Counted from the first letter of the stretch, positions 24,081-33,352 are shown. The stretch is 64,000 bases of DNA from Glaciibacter superstes DSM 21135 (GCF_000421145.1 NZ_ATWH01000014.1:1-64000); one strand, 5' to 3'. A program made the numbers and translations. Notes: generated from the letters alone by a model not told the origin.

Positions 24081-26113
24081 CGAACCAGGCCGCTGCCGAC
24101 CTCATCGCGCGGTCGAACCGCCTCGGCGCGAACCCGCGCAACACGAACTACGCGGGCGGAAACACGTCGGCGAAGGGCATGGAGACCGACCCGGTTACCG
24201 GCGAGCCGGTTGAGCTGCTCTGGGTCAAGGGCTCAGGCGGCGACCTCGGCACGTTGACCGAGAAGGGCCTGGCGGTTCTTCGCCTCGACAGGATGCGCGC
24301 CCTCGTCGACGTCTATCCGGGCCTCGACCGCGAAGACGAGATGGTTGCCGCGTTCGACTACACGCTGCACGGCAAGGGCGGCGCTGCCCCCTCGATCGAC
24401 ACCGCCATGCACGGGCTCGTCGACGCCGCGCATGTGGACCACCTGCACCCGGACTCCGGCATCGCCATCGCGACGGCAGCCGACGGCGAAGCACTCACGA
24501 CCACGATCTTCGGCGACCGCGTGGTATGGGTGCCGTGGCGCCGCCCCGGCTTCCAGCTCGGCCTCGACATCGCCGCCATCAAGGAAGCGAACCCGCAGTC
24601 CGTCGGCTGCATTCTCGGCGGCCACGGCATCACCGCGTGGGGTGAGACATCAGAGGAGGCCGAAGCCAACTCCCTCTGGATCATCGACACCGCTGCGGCC
24701 TACATCGATGAGCATTGCAGGGCAGAGCCGTTCGGCCCCACGCTCGAGGGCTATGGCGCCCTGCCGGAAGCCGAACGCCGCGCGAAGGCGGCCGCCCTGG
24801 CTCCCGCCATTCGTGGCCTGGCCTCAACCGACCGCGTGCAGGTCGGTCACTTCACGGATGACCAGGTCGTCCTCGATTTCCTGTCGAGCACCGAGCATAC
24901 CCGGCTCGCCGCGCTCGGCACCAGCTGCCCAGACCACTTCCTGCGCACCAAGGTGAAGCCGCTCGTGCTCGACCTGCCGGCATCCGCCTCGATCGAGGAC
25001 TCGATCGCGCGCCTGCACGAGCTGCATGACGAGTACCGTGCCGACTACCAGGCATATTACGACCGCAACGCCGATGACGGGTCGCCGGCCATCCGTGGCG
25101 CAGACCCGCTGATCGTGCTGATTCCGGGTGTCGGCATGTTCAGTTACGGTGCGAACAAGCAGACGGCGCGCGTTGCCGGCGAGTTCTACATCAACGCCAT
25201 CAACGTCATGCGCGGTGCGGAAGGTCTCTCCAGCTACGCGCCCATCGACGAGGCGGAGAAGTTCCGCATCGAGTACTGGGCGCTGGAGGAGGCCAAACTT
25301 CAGCGGATGCCGAAGCCCAAGCCCCTCGCCACCCGCGTCGCCCTCGTCACCGGTGCGGCATCCGGAATCGGCAAGGCCATCGCCACCCGCCTCGCCGCTG
25401 AGGGCGCCTGCGTCGTCATCGCCGACCTCGACCTGGCCAAGGCTCAGGCCGCAGCGGCCGAGATCGGCGGCACCGACGTCGCCATCGGCCTGCAGGCGGA
25501 TGTCACAGACGAAGCGCAGGTGCAGGCATCCGTCGACGCCACGGTTCTCGCCTTCGGCGGACTCGACCTCGTGGTGAACAACGCCGGGCTGTCGCTGTCG
25601 AAGTCGCTGCTCGAGACCACCGTCGCCGACTGGGACCTGCAGCACAACGTGATGGCCAAGGGCTCGTTCTTGGTGTCGCGGGCGGCGGCGCGGGTGCTCA
25701 TCGACCAGAAGCTCGGCGGCGATATCGTCTACATCTCGTCGAAGAACTCGGTGTTCGCCGGGCCGAACAACATTGCGTACTCGGCGACGAAGGCAGACCA
25801 GGCGCACCAGGTGCGGTTGCTGGCTGCCGAGCTCGGCGAGCACGGTGTGAAGGTGAACGGCATCAATCCAGACGGTGTGGTGCGCGGCTCTGGCATCTTC
25901 GCCGGCGGCTGGGGCGCCAAGCGCGCCGCCGTCTACGGTGTGCCCGAGGAGGAGCTCGGCAAGTATTACGCGCAGCGCACGTTACTGAAGCGCGAGGTTC
26001 TCCCCGAGAACGTCGCCAATGCGGTGTTTGCCCTCTGCACCTCAGACCTCTCACACACCACCGGCCTGCACATCCCCGTCGACGCCGGGGTCGCGGCGGC
26101 CTTCCTGCGATGA
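24077..26113 (+). CDS. rhaD: bifunctional rhamnulose-1-phosphate aldolase / lactaldehyde dehydrogenase
   Basis: A 678-residue two-domain enzyme. The N-terminal part (about 1-400) is a class II aldolase-type domain (NYAGGNTSAKG near residue 25, HLHPDSGIAIATA near residue 120, and a late GGHGITAWG) that splits L-rhamnulose 1-phosphate into dihydroxyacetone phosphate and L-lactaldehyde. The C-terminal part (from residue 424, TGAASGIGKAIA) is a short-chain dehydrogenase with NNAG, a Ser (YISSKNS) and the YSATK catalytic motif, oxidising lactaldehyde to lactate. This fusion is well known in bacilli and actinobacteria. It overlaps the hydrolase gene. The lactate formed could be used by the LldD-like gene at the right end. 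Confidence 0.92.
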   Translation: MTNQAAADLIARSNRLGANPRNTNYAGGNTSAKGMETDPVTGEPVELLWVKGSGGDLGTLTEKGLAVLRLDRMRALVDVYPGLDREDEMVAAFDYTLHGKGGAAPSIDTAMHGLVDAAHVDHLHPDSGIAIATAADGEALTTTIFGDRVVWVPWRRPGFQLGLDIAAIKEANPQSVGCILGGHGITAWGETSEEAEANSLWIIDTAAAYIDEHCRAEPFGPTLEGYGALPEAERRAKAAALAPAIRGLASTDRVQVGHFTDDQVVLDFLSSTEHTRLAALGTSCPDHFLRTKVKPLVLDLPASASIEDSIARLHELHDEYRADYQAYYDRNADDGSPAIRGADPLIVLIPGVGMFSYGANKQTARVAGEFYINAINVMRGAEGLSSYAPIDEAEKFRIEYWALEEAKLQRMPKPKPLATRVALVTGAASGIGKAIATRLAAEGACVVIADLDLAKAQAAAAEIGGTDVAIGLQADVTDEAQVQASVDATVLAFGGLDLVVNNAGLSLSKSLLETTVADWDLQHNVMAKGSFLVSRAAARVLIDQKLGGDIVYISSKNSVFAGPNNIAYSATKADQAHQVRLLAAELGEHGVKVNGINPDGVVRGSGIFAGGWGAKRAAVYGVPEEELGKYYAQRTLLKREVLPENVANAVFALCTSDLSHTTGLHIPVDAGVAAAFLR

Positions 26114-26159
26114 GCATGCCGGCGGGGTACGGTCGGGCCGGCGGCGTTCCACTCGCCCA

Positions 26160-26223
26160 GAGTCGCCGTTCGCGCCCACAATCGCCGGCAGAGCGGCGAC
26201 TCCCGGCGCAAACGGCGACACTC
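26160..26223. repeat. inverted repeat element between rhaD and rhaB
   Basis: GAGTCGCCGTTCGCGCC (26160-26176) faces an imperfect reverse complement, GGCGCAAACGGCGACACTC (26205-26223), around a 28-bp core that itself repeats GGCGAC. It fills most of the 178-bp gap and resembles a dispersed intergenic palindrome, though copies elsewhere cannot be checked here. Confidence 0.5.
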
Positions 26224-26291
26224 GGCGCGCGACGAGCCGCCAGCGTGCCCCCATCGAACACCCACGCGGCAGCGGCAGCGGTGGCCACAGC

Positions 26292-27764
26292 ATGAGCGGC
26301 GGCAGGAGCTCCAGCGGCATCGTCGCAGCCGTCGACCTGGGCGCGACCAGCGGGCGCGTGATGCTCGGCCACGTCGGGCACAACGAACTGCAGCTGCGCC
26401 CGGTGGCGCGGTTTCCGAACACGCCGGTGCGCACGATCGACGGACTGCACTGGAACGTGCTCGACCTCTACCGCAATGCCGTCAGCGGCCTGGGCGCCGC
26501 CCTGCGCGACGAACCGGGAGTCTCGAGCATCGGCGTGGACTCCTGGGCCGTCGACTACGCGCTCCTTGCCGGGCAACGGATGCTCGGCAACCCGTTTCAC
26601 TATCGTGACGAGCGCACGGCGGCGGGCGTTGAAGCCACCCACGCGGTCGTTGGTCCTGAAGAGCTGTATGCCGCCAACGGCCTGCAGTTTCTGCCCTTCA
26701 ACACGCTCTACCAGCTCTCCGCCGAGCGTCTCGCCGATTCACTCGAGGGCGCAGACACCATGCTGCTCATTCCCGACCTCCTGAACTTCTGGCTCACAGG
26801 AGAGCGGTTCGCCGAGCGCACTAATGCGTCGACGACCGGGCTTCTTCGGGTCTCGGAGGACGACAGTTCGACGAGTGAAGCCCGGTGGGACGACGCACTC
26901 ATCGAGCGGCTCGGATTCCCTCGCCACCTCTTTCCAGCATTGATCGATGCCGGCACCAGTGTGGGAAGCCTGCTCCCCTCCGTTGCCGAGTCGATTGGCG
27001 GCGCTCACAGAGCCGGGCGCTCGCTCGACGTGATTGCCGTCGGATCGCACGACACCGCATCCGCTGTCGTCGCCGTGCCCATGCGGAGTGAGGGCGCCGC
27101 CTACATCTCGTGCGGCACCTGGGGGCTGGTGGGGGTTGAGCTGGAGCGCCCGGTGCTCACCGAGGCCAGCCGCCGCGCGAACTTCACCAACGAAGGCGGA
27201 GTCGACGGCCGCATCCGTTTTCTGCACAACGTCATGGGACTCTGGCTGCTCAGCGAGTCGGTGCGCACCTGGGAGCAGGGCGGCGAGAGCATCGATCTGC
27301 CAACCCTGCTCGGGCAGGCTGCAGCTGTCACGACGCCGGTCACGGTGTTCGATGTCGACGACCCCGAATTCCTTGCGCCGGGCGACATGCCCACGCGCAT
27401 CGCAAACTGGCACTCGTCGCACGGGTTGCCTGCACCGACAACCCGTGCCGAGTTCGTGCGCAGCATCATTGAGAGCCTCGCGGATGCCTTCGCTCGCGCC
27501 GTGCAGACTGCTGCAGAACTCTCGGGACGACGCGTCGATACCGTGCATATCGTCGGTGGTGGGTCGCAGAACGAGTTGCTCTGCCAGTTGACTGCCGATC
27601 GCACCGGCCTGCCCGTGCTTGCCGGCCCTGTCGAGGCGACCGCCATCGGAAACGTTCTTGTGCAGGCGCGGGCCCAAGGTTTTGTGTCCGGTGACCTTGA
27701 AGCTCTGCGTGCGCTTGTGGCCCAGGCGTTCTCGCCCCGCCGCTACGAGCCGCAGGCTGCCTGA
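26292..27764 (+). CDS. rhaB: rhamnulokinase (FGGY family)
   Basis: A 490-residue sugar kinase that phosphorylates L-rhamnulose at O-1 using ATP. The N-terminal phosphate motif VDLGATSGRVMLG, the sugar-site motif VDSWAVDYALL, the FGGY-family C-terminal motif HIVGGGSQNELLCQ and the segment GPVEATAIGNVLVQA are all present. Length matches RhaB. The ATG at 26292 is chosen as the only one near the first conserved motif; its ribosome-binding site is weak. The gene lies 178 bp after rhaD behind an inverted-repeat element and is probably the last of the operon. It is convergent with the PdxA2-type gene. Confidence 0.9.
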   Translation: MSGGRSSSGIVAAVDLGATSGRVMLGHVGHNELQLRPVARFPNTPVRTIDGLHWNVLDLYRNAVSGLGAALRDEPGVSSIGVDSWAVDYALLAGQRMLGNPFHYRDERTAAGVEATHAVVGPEELYAANGLQFLPFNTLYQLSAERLADSLEGADTMLLIPDLLNFWLTGERFAERTNASTTGLLRVSEDDSSTSEARWDDALIERLGFPRHLFPALIDAGTSVGSLLPSVAESIGGAHRAGRSLDVIAVGSHDTASAVVAVPMRSEGAAYISCGTWGLVGVELERPVLTEASRRANFTNEGGVDGRIRFLHNVMGLWLLSESVRTWEQGGESIDLPTLLGQAAAVTTPVTVFDVDDPEFLAPGDMPTRIANWHSSHGLPAPTTRAEFVRSIIESLADAFARAVQTAAELSGRRVDTVHIVGGGSQNELLCQLTADRTGLPVLAGPVEATAIGNVLVQARAQGFVSGDLEALRALVAQAFSPRRYEPQAA

Positions 27765-27765
27765 T

Positions 27766-27785
27766 CGGGCGTCAGCCCGCTTTCC
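27766..27785. terminator. short hairpin between convergent rhaB and pdxA2-type genes
   Basis: CGGGC (27766-27770), loop GTCA, GCCCG (27775-27779), then CTTTCC on the plus strand. It fills the whole gap between two convergent stops and could end transcription from either side, though the stem is only 5 bp. Confidence 0.4.
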
Positions 27786-28809
27786 GAGCGGACTGGGCCG
27801 TTCGCCACACGTGGTCCCAGCCAGGGGCGAGCTGTGCTGCGCGCTCCATTGCGAGAACCAGGCTCGCCTCCCGCGCAATCCCAGTCCCTGCGATGTCGAA
27901 CGCGGTCCCGTGGTCGACAGACACTCTGACGACCGGCAACCCGACGGTGATGTTGACCCCGTCATCGCCATACACAGCCTTGAACGGCGCATGACCCTGG
28001 TCGTGATAACACACGACAACCAGGTTGTACTTGCCGCGCACCGCGGCGGGAATAAGCGCGTCGCCAGGCAGTGGTCCAACAACATTGAGCCCGCTGGCTC
28101 GCGCTGCAGCCACGGCAGGCGCGAGGATGTCGGCGTCCTCCGTACCGAACAACCGATTCTCGCCCGCGTGCGGATTCAGCCCGGCCAGACCGATCAACTC
28201 GTCCGGCTTCCCCATCGACTTGGCGAATGCGCCCGCGAGGTCGAGCACCAGGCGGGTCCGCTCGAACGTGATGTCCTCGATGGCCCTCCGCATCGAGACG
28301 TGCGTCGTCAGGTGGAAGAAATAGAGGTCTCCGGCGGAGAGGACCAGTGAGAAGTCCCTGACCCCGAACTCGTGCGCAAGCAGCTCTGTGTGTCCGGGCC
28401 AGGTGTGTCCACCCGCGTGCATTGCCGCCTTGTTCAGCGGGGCTGTGACAATCCCGTCCACTTCACCCGCGCGAGCCAGTCGGCACGCTTCCACCACGAA
28501 GCGGTACGACCCGTCGCCGGCTGCTGCGCTCAGTTCTCCGATCCGAACGTCTCGGAGCGAGGGTCCTGTCTGGATGAGGTCGATCGTGCCCGGTTCATTC
28601 CTGGCTTCCACCACGGACCCGATCACCCTGACTGCAGACGGGTCACCGCCCACATCGGCGACACCACGCCGAAGGGCCGCTTCGTCACCGATCACGACGG
28701 GAACACAGGTGGCGCGCAGGTCATCGTGCCACAGCAGTGACTTCGCCATGATCTCCGGACCGATTCCGGCCACATCCCCGAGTGTGACGGCGAGTTTCGG
28801 GCGTTTCAT
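27772..28809 (-). CDS. pdxA2: PdxA2-type 4-phospho-D-threonate 3-dehydrogenase
   Basis: A 345-residue metal- and NAD-dependent dehydrogenase of the PdxA fold. Family segments are LGDVAGIGPEIMAKSL at the N-terminus, IVTAPLNKAA near residue 125, GLAGLNPHAGENRLFG near residue 210 and VVCYHDQGHAPFK near residue 265, which hold the metal-binding His/Asp and substrate phosphate contacts. Unlike biosynthetic PdxA, the PdxA2 group is encoded next to DUF1537 kinases and oxidatively decarboxylates a four-carbon acid phosphate to dihydroxyacetone phosphate. Here the kinase gene overlaps it by four bases (ATGA). It is the last gene of the 17-gene minus-strand run. Confidence 0.85.
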   Translation of the reverse strand: MKRPKLAVTLGDVAGIGPEIMAKSLLWHDDLRATCVPVVIGDEAALRRGVADVGGDPSAVRVIGSVVEARNEPGTIDLIQTGPSLRDVRIGELSAAAGDGSYRFVVEACRLARAGEVDGIVTAPLNKAAMHAGGHTWPGHTELLAHEFGVRDFSLVLSAGDLYFFHLTTHVSMRRAIEDITFERTRLVLDLAGAFAKSMGKPDELIGLAGLNPHAGENRLFGTEDADILAPAVAAARASGLNVVGPLPGDALIPAAVRGKYNLVVVCYHDQGHAPFKAVYGDDGVNITVGLPVVRVSVDHGTAFDIAGTGIAREASLVLAMERAAQLAPGWDHVWRTAQSARKAG

Positions 28810-30137
28810 GTGTTTCTCCTTGTTAATGGTGATGGGTCGACCGAGCCGGAAATCAGTTCGGGGACGATCCCGGCAAGGATCTCCGATGCTCCGAAACCAC
28901 CGGATTTCGTGACGACGGTGATGCCGTCCGCCCCGCCGCCCTCTACGACGCCGACAGGGAGACCCTCTCTGATCGATTCACGGACCAGGATGGAACGGGC
29001 ACCGAGTCTGCCCAGTACTGCGCGTGCGCCCTCGCCGCCCACCAGCACCATTGCCGCGACGCGCGAAATACCAAAGACGGAGGCTGCCGCTTCGGCCAGC
29101 CCATCCGCCACTCTCCCTGAAATCGGGGCACCATCATCCGTTTCGTGCCCCCTGGCAGAGGACGATTGCAGAAGGGGAGCAACAACGATGATGACGGATG
29201 CCCGGGACGGCTGTTCAGCCAGCTTCCGTTCGATCCAGGGGGCGATTGCGTCGTCATCGAGCACAATGTCGAGCGGTGGCTCAAGGACCGATACGGAACC
29301 GGCAGGCAGGGAATTGACCAGCGACCTGTACTGAATCCGTGAAGCCTCATGCAGGGAACTGACGACGACCAGTACGCAGCCGACTGCTACACCATGAGTT
29401 GCGCGCGCGGTATGGTCGCGCCCCTCGACACCAGGCCACACTCGCGCCAGTGCCCTGGCGAGCCCTGCAGAACCCACCGGAATCGCCCTCGGCCCGCAGG
29501 CATCCACGAGTCGAGCGAGGGCAGCAAGATCCTCGTCTGCCGCGGCATCAACAACGATTGTGCGCCCGGCTCGGAGTGCGCGCTCCACCTGTTCCACATG
29601 CTCGGGTGTGGTTCCGCGCCCCAGCGTGATGCTCGTGCTGCCGGGAATCAAGTCCCCTAAGCGGTCGGAATCCACCGGAGTAACCGGATCCCGCCCAGCC
29701 TGAGTCGTTTCCACTCCTACCCCGTCGACAAGGAGCCGTCCCCCTCTGACCAACCGCCCCATTGACGGATAAGCGGGGCAGATGAGAGCGAAGGCACCCC
29801 GATGATGCGCACCCCAGGCATCGAGAGCGCCGATGATCTGGTCGGCCACAGATCCCCGCATCGTCGAGTCAATCTTGAGGAACAGGCGATCAGCACCGAA
29901 CGCGGTTACCACGTCGACTGCCGACGAGGTCCTGGAACGTGCCGCGTGCGCGTCCAGGGCTCTGGCGTCGCTCACGACGGCCAGAGCAGAGCGCTTTTCG
30001 CTCAGGTCGGGCAGCCAGTCACCAAGCGCAATCCGAACCCGCCATCCTGCGGCCGCCAGATGCACGGCAGAATCGTTTGCGCCGGTGAGGTCGTCGGCGA
30101 CGACGCCAACGACGTCTGGCCCGTGGTTGCTTCGCAT
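28806..30137 (-). CDS. four-carbon acid sugar kinase (DUF1537; D-threonate/erythronate kinase type)
   Basis: A 443-residue two-domain kinase. The N-terminal domain shows VVADDLTGANDSAVHLA and LFLKIDSTMRGS, which bind the acid substrate. The C-terminal domain shows a Gly-rich nucleotide segment (VLVGGEGARAVLGRLG) and TKSGGFGASEIL. Members phosphorylate D-threonate, D-erythronate or related C4 acids (DtnK, OtnK). The partner dehydrogenase here is of PdxA2 type, which in characterised systems goes with D-threonate kinase, so D-threonate or a stereoisomer is the best guess. It starts 18 bp after the CoA-transferase stop in the same run. Confidence 0.85.
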   Translation of the reverse strand: MRSNHGPDVVGVVADDLTGANDSAVHLAAAGWRVRIALGDWLPDLSEKRSALAVVSDARALDAHAARSRTSSAVDVVTAFGADRLFLKIDSTMRGSVADQIIGALDAWGAHHRGAFALICPAYPSMGRLVRGGRLLVDGVGVETTQAGRDPVTPVDSDRLGDLIPGSTSITLGRGTTPEHVEQVERALRAGRTIVVDAAADEDLAALARLVDACGPRAIPVGSAGLARALARVWPGVEGRDHTARATHGVAVGCVLVVVSSLHEASRIQYRSLVNSLPAGSVSVLEPPLDIVLDDDAIAPWIERKLAEQPSRASVIIVVAPLLQSSSARGHETDDGAPISGRVADGLAEAAASVFGISRVAAMVLVGGEGARAVLGRLGARSILVRESIREGLPVGVVEGGGADGITVVTKSGGFGASEILAGIVPELISGSVDPSPLTRRNT

Positions 30138-30155
30138 CAGGTGCCCTGACCGGGC

Positions 30156-31388
30156 CTACACCGCCTGCCGCTCGTGCAAACCAGCGATCTCGGTATCGCT
30201 GTAACCCGCTTCCCTGAGAACCTCATCCGTGTGCTCTCCGTGCAACGGTGGCGCACTCCGCAGGGTCGCAGGGGTCTTGTCGAGTTTGTACGGCACGCCG
30301 AAGAACTTCATCGGCCCGATCGGGGTCGGCAATTCGACGATCATCTCGTTGTGGAGTGCTTGCGGATCGGCGAACGCCTGAGCGAAAGTGTTCACCGGCG
30401 CAACGTACATGTCCTCCGCCTCCATGAGGTCAACCCATTCGGCCGTTGTCCGCTTCGAGAGGGCGTCCTCGATGATCCTGCTGAACAGTTCCCGGTTCTC
30501 CAAGCGCGGCCAGTAGGTCGAGAAGCGTTCGTCGACGCTCAGGTCGTCGATGTCGAGGATTCGCGACAACGTTGCGATCTGCCGCCCGCTCGACAACGCA
30601 ATATGACCGTCCTTGGTCTGGTAGAAGCCGTAGGGCGGCGGGCTGTATGGGCTCGCGTGAGTGGCAGGTCTGCGTACAGGCTCCCCCACGTCGGTGTTCA
30701 TATAGTGCAGGCCCCACTCGGCCAGTGCGGCAAGGGCGCTGTCGAAGAGACAGACGCGCACATGCTGGCCTTCTCCGGTCATGGCCCGGTGATAGAGGGC
30801 GGATGCTACGGCGAAGGCGCCATTCATCGCCCCGAAAGTATCGGCGATCGCCGTGCCGACCGGGACAGGCCGCGCCTCTGCATCGCCATTGATCCTCCCC
30901 CAGCCCGTAAGCGCTTCGACAAGCACGTCCTGGCCCGGCTTCTTCACATACGGCCCGTCTGGCCCGTATCCGGTTGCCGACGCGTACACAATGCCAGGGC
31001 TGAGCTCTTCGCATCGTTCGTAACCCACCCCCAGCCGTTCCATAACCCCTGGGCGGAAGTTCTCGTAGACGACATCGCACGTTGGAAGCAGGCGCTCCAC
31101 GACGGCGAGCCCCTCAGGTGATTTGAGGTCGATCGTGATGCTGCGCTTATTGCGGTTGGAGGCGAGAAAACCCGCAGAGTACGATTTGGAGTCCTCATGA
31201 TCCTTGCCGTACCGGCCGTTCTCGCCATAGCGGTCGTCAGGACGGCCATCCGGGGTCAGGGAATTGCGCCGTTCCACTTTGATCACGTCCGCGCCCATGT
31301 CGGCGAGCATCTGCGTGGCGTACGGCCCCTGCATCCTTTCCGTGAAGTCGAGGATACGGATTCCGCTCAGCGGTCCGGGGTTGGTCAT
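30156..31388 (-). CDS. class III CoA-transferase (CaiB/BaiF family), copy 1
   Basis: A 410-residue formyl-CoA transferase-like enzyme that moves CoA from one acyl donor to an acid. Family features are LDFTERMQGPYATQMLADMG at the N-terminus, GADVIKVER, the NRNKRSITIDLKSPEG motif, VVYENFRPGVMERLG and GYGPDGPYVKKPGQDVLVEA, where the family's catalytic Asp is expected. The C-terminal PPLHGEHTDEVL motif is also kept. It closely resembles the product of 37669 across its whole length. The start ATG has GAAAGGA upstream. It is separated from the permease gene by 42 bp. The acid substrate is not evident from sequence. Confidence 0.88.
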   Translation of the reverse strand: MTNPGPLSGIRILDFTERMQGPYATQMLADMGADVIKVERRNSLTPDGRPDDRYGENGRYGKDHEDSKSYSAGFLASNRNKRSITIDLKSPEGLAVVERLLPTCDVVYENFRPGVMERLGVGYERCEELSPGIVYASATGYGPDGPYVKKPGQDVLVEALTGWGRINGDAEARPVPVGTAIADTFGAMNGAFAVASALYHRAMTGEGQHVRVCLFDSALAALAEWGLHYMNTDVGEPVRRPATHASPYSPPPYGFYQTKDGHIALSSGRQIATLSRILDIDDLSVDERFSTYWPRLENRELFSRIIEDALSKRTTAEWVDLMEAEDMYVAPVNTFAQAFADPQALHNEMIVELPTPIGPMKFFGVPYKLDKTPATLRSAPPLHGEHTDEVLREAGYSDTEIAGLHERQAV

Positions 31389-31430
31389 GGTGTCCTGATT
31401 CCTTTCGTCGCAGTGATGGTGGTCGGTGGG

Positions 31431-32459
31431 TCATCGTGCCGACTTGCCGAGCCCGAGTGTCCTGACCGACTCGGTCTTCGGCGGGAACGGCCGAGCAGTA
31501 CGCCGCAACATCCGGCGGTTACGGCGGGCGGATGCTCCTCCGACGAGCGATGCGCGCGGATCTATCCAGGCGTACGCGAGGTCGATCAGCAGGTTGACGA
31601 TGATGACCATCGTCGCAATCACGAAGACGCATGCCAATACCAGCGGCAGATCCCGCCGCTCGATCGCCTGAATGAACAGGGCGCCGACACCCGGCCAGGC
31701 GAAGATCGTCTCGATGACGACGGCCCCGTTCAGGAACGACGCGAGCTCATCGCCGCCAACCGTGATGATCGGGATAAGGCTGTTCTTGAGAGCGTGACGA
31801 CGCACAATCTTCGCTTCCGACATTCCCTGGGCACGAAGAGTGACAATGTACGGCTTCTGCATCTCCTCAACGAGTGTCGACCTGGCGACCTGCGCAAGCC
31901 GGCCGATAGGCCTGAACGCCAGGGTCGCCGCCGGGAGGATCGCGTACTCCAGACCGCCGTACCCCGAGGTGGGGAGCACGCCAAGCTGAACGCCGAAAAA
32001 CAGGATGAGCATCAGCCCGAGCCAGAAATCGGCGATCGATACACCGGCAAGCGAGATCGTCGTGAGAACACGGTCGAGGATGCTGGTTGGGTAGAGAGCG
32101 GAAAGCACACCAAGCGCGAGGGCGATCGGAACCGCAATCGCCAGGGTGCACGCCGTGAGCAACAGCGTGGCAGGCAGCCGCCCGAGCACCAGGGGAAGCG
32201 CAGGGACGTTCTGCCACACCGAGTTGCCGAAGTCACCGACGATCCAGCCGGAGAACGAGTTCCAGAACTGAACCAGGAGGGGCTGGTCCAGACCCATCGC
32301 CGCACGCGTGTCGAGGTAGAGCTGATGGCTCGCAGACGGTGGCAGGATGAGCCTGGCCGGGTCGCCGATCTGGTTCACGACGAACCAGACCAGAACCAGT
32401 ACGGCCAGCAGAACGAGAACGGCGTGCGCAAGACGCTTTGCTATGTACTTGCCCAACAT
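31431..32459 (-). CDS. oligopeptide-type ABC importer permease (DppB class)
   Basis: A 342-residue permease with six membrane helices and the DppB-class signature: N-terminal MLGKYIAKRLAHAVLVLLAV, the large external loop, and the EAA-type loop LRAQGMSEAKIVRRHALKNS that contacts the ATPases. In ordinary dpp/opp operons dppB directly precedes dppC; here the dppC-class gene is 8 kb away at 40351 with catabolic genes in between. The C-terminal extension of about 25 residues is basic. Together with 33353, 35784, 36620 and 40351 it completes one importer. Confidence 0.88.
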   Translation of the reverse strand: MLGKYIAKRLAHAVLVLLAVLVLVWFVVNQIGDPARLILPPSASHQLYLDTRAAMGLDQPLLVQFWNSFSGWIVGDFGNSVWQNVPALPLVLGRLPATLLLTACTLAIAVPIALALGVLSALYPTSILDRVLTTISLAGVSIADFWLGLMLILFFGVQLGVLPTSGYGGLEYAILPAATLAFRPIGRLAQVARSTLVEEMQKPYIVTLRAQGMSEAKIVRRHALKNSLIPIITVGGDELASFLNGAVVIETIFAWPGVGALFIQAIERRDLPLVLACVFVIATMVIIVNLLIDLAYAWIDPRASLVGGASARRNRRMLRRTARPFPPKTESVRTLGLGKSAR

Positions 32460-32473
32460 GGAAAGTGCTCCTG

Positions 32474-33265
32474 TCAGTAGACGGTGGGGGCGTCACCGGC
32501 CGCTGGCGCAGCTCCGGCGAGCGCAGCGTCGAGTTGCTGGCGGACGGCCCAGGCCAGCAGACCGGCGTCGGAGAACACCGTGACGAAGTCGAATCCCCGT
32601 TCCCGGTACCCGCGAGCGACATCCCCTGACCCGGTATGGATTCCGACGGCGACGCCGTGTTTGCGGCACGAGTCGACGATCTTTCCGATCGCTTCCTCGA
32701 GGACAGGCGATGTTGTACCCGGCTTCTCGCCCAGGGCCAGCGCCAGATCGCTCGGTCCGATGTAGATGCCGTCGACACCGGGGACGGAAACGATCTCATC
32801 GAGGCGCTCGAGCGCCTCCGCCGTCTCCAGCATCACGATGCACGCCACATTGTCGAGGACATCCGGATCGGTGCTATCGAAGACATCGCGCACCCTGATC
32901 GGTCCGTACGAACGCTGCCCGCGAGGCGGGTACCGACAGGCGCGCACAGCGGCGGCGGCGTCCTCCGGCGTCTCGATCATCGGGACGACGACCCCGAACG
33001 CTCCTGCGTCGAGCGCAGACATGATCGCGGCCGGCTCGTTCCAACGCACGCGCACGATTCCGATTCCGCCTGCGGCGGTGATGCCCTGCAGCATGGGGAA
33101 TGCGGTCGAGTCATCGATCATGCCGTGCTGTTGATCGATGCAGACGTAGTCGAGTTCCTGGCGACCGATGATCTCGGCGGCCAGAGAGCCGGGCAGCGTG
33201 CACCACCCACCGAGGGTCGTTTTGCCGTTCTTCCAGGCTTCAAGCAGCGGATTGGTGAATGTCAT
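32474..33265 (-). CDS. HpcH/HpaI-family aldolase
   Basis: A 263-residue TIM-barrel class II aldolase that cleaves 2-keto-3-deoxy acids or related hydroxy-keto acids to pyruvate (or its homologue) and an aldehyde. The expected residues are visible: DYVCIDQQHG (His base), IVRVRWN (Arg), VMLETAEALERL (metal Glu) and IYIGPSDLALALG (metal Asp). The usual Glu before the His (D-G-E-H) is Gln here, a mild variation. It is distinct from CitE-type citramalyl-CoA lyases. The aldehyde dehydrogenase in the same operon could oxidise the released aldehyde. The gene begins after an 87-bp gap holding a strong hairpin. Confidence 0.85.
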   Translation of the reverse strand: MTFTNPLLEAWKNGKTTLGGWCTLPGSLAAEIIGRQELDYVCIDQQHGMIDDSTAFPMLQGITAAGGIGIVRVRWNEPAAIMSALDAGAFGVVVPMIETPEDAAAAVRACRYPPRGQRSYGPIRVRDVFDSTDPDVLDNVACIVMLETAEALERLDEIVSVPGVDGIYIGPSDLALALGEKPGTTSPVLEEAIGKIVDSCRKHGVAVGIHTGSGDVARGYRERGFDFVTVFSDAGLLAWAVRQQLDAALAGAAPAAGDAPTVY

Positions 33266-33307
33266 GTCGACTCCTCGTCGGTGTGAAGTGTGATGTATCG
33301 GTTGGGG

Positions 33308-33343
33308 CGGCCTGCCAGGTGGCTCACACCACCTGGCAGGCCG
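33308..33343. repeat. 15-bp perfect stem-loop after the peptide-type binding protein gene
   Basis: CGGCCTGCCAGGTGG (33308-33322) pairs perfectly with CCACCTGGCAGGCCG (33329-33343), with a 6-nt loop. It starts 10 bp after the lipoprotein stop on the minus strand and precedes the aldolase gene; no T-run follows. It most likely protects the binding protein message or attenuates the rest of the operon. Confidence 0.8.
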
Positions 33344-33352
33344 CTGGTCGGG

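Noticed and set aside
31197..32480. Plus-strand open frame of 427 codons opposite the DppB-class permease
   Set aside because: Composition is Arg/Glu/Gln-rich as expected from an antisense frame of a hydrophobic gene; no motif found.
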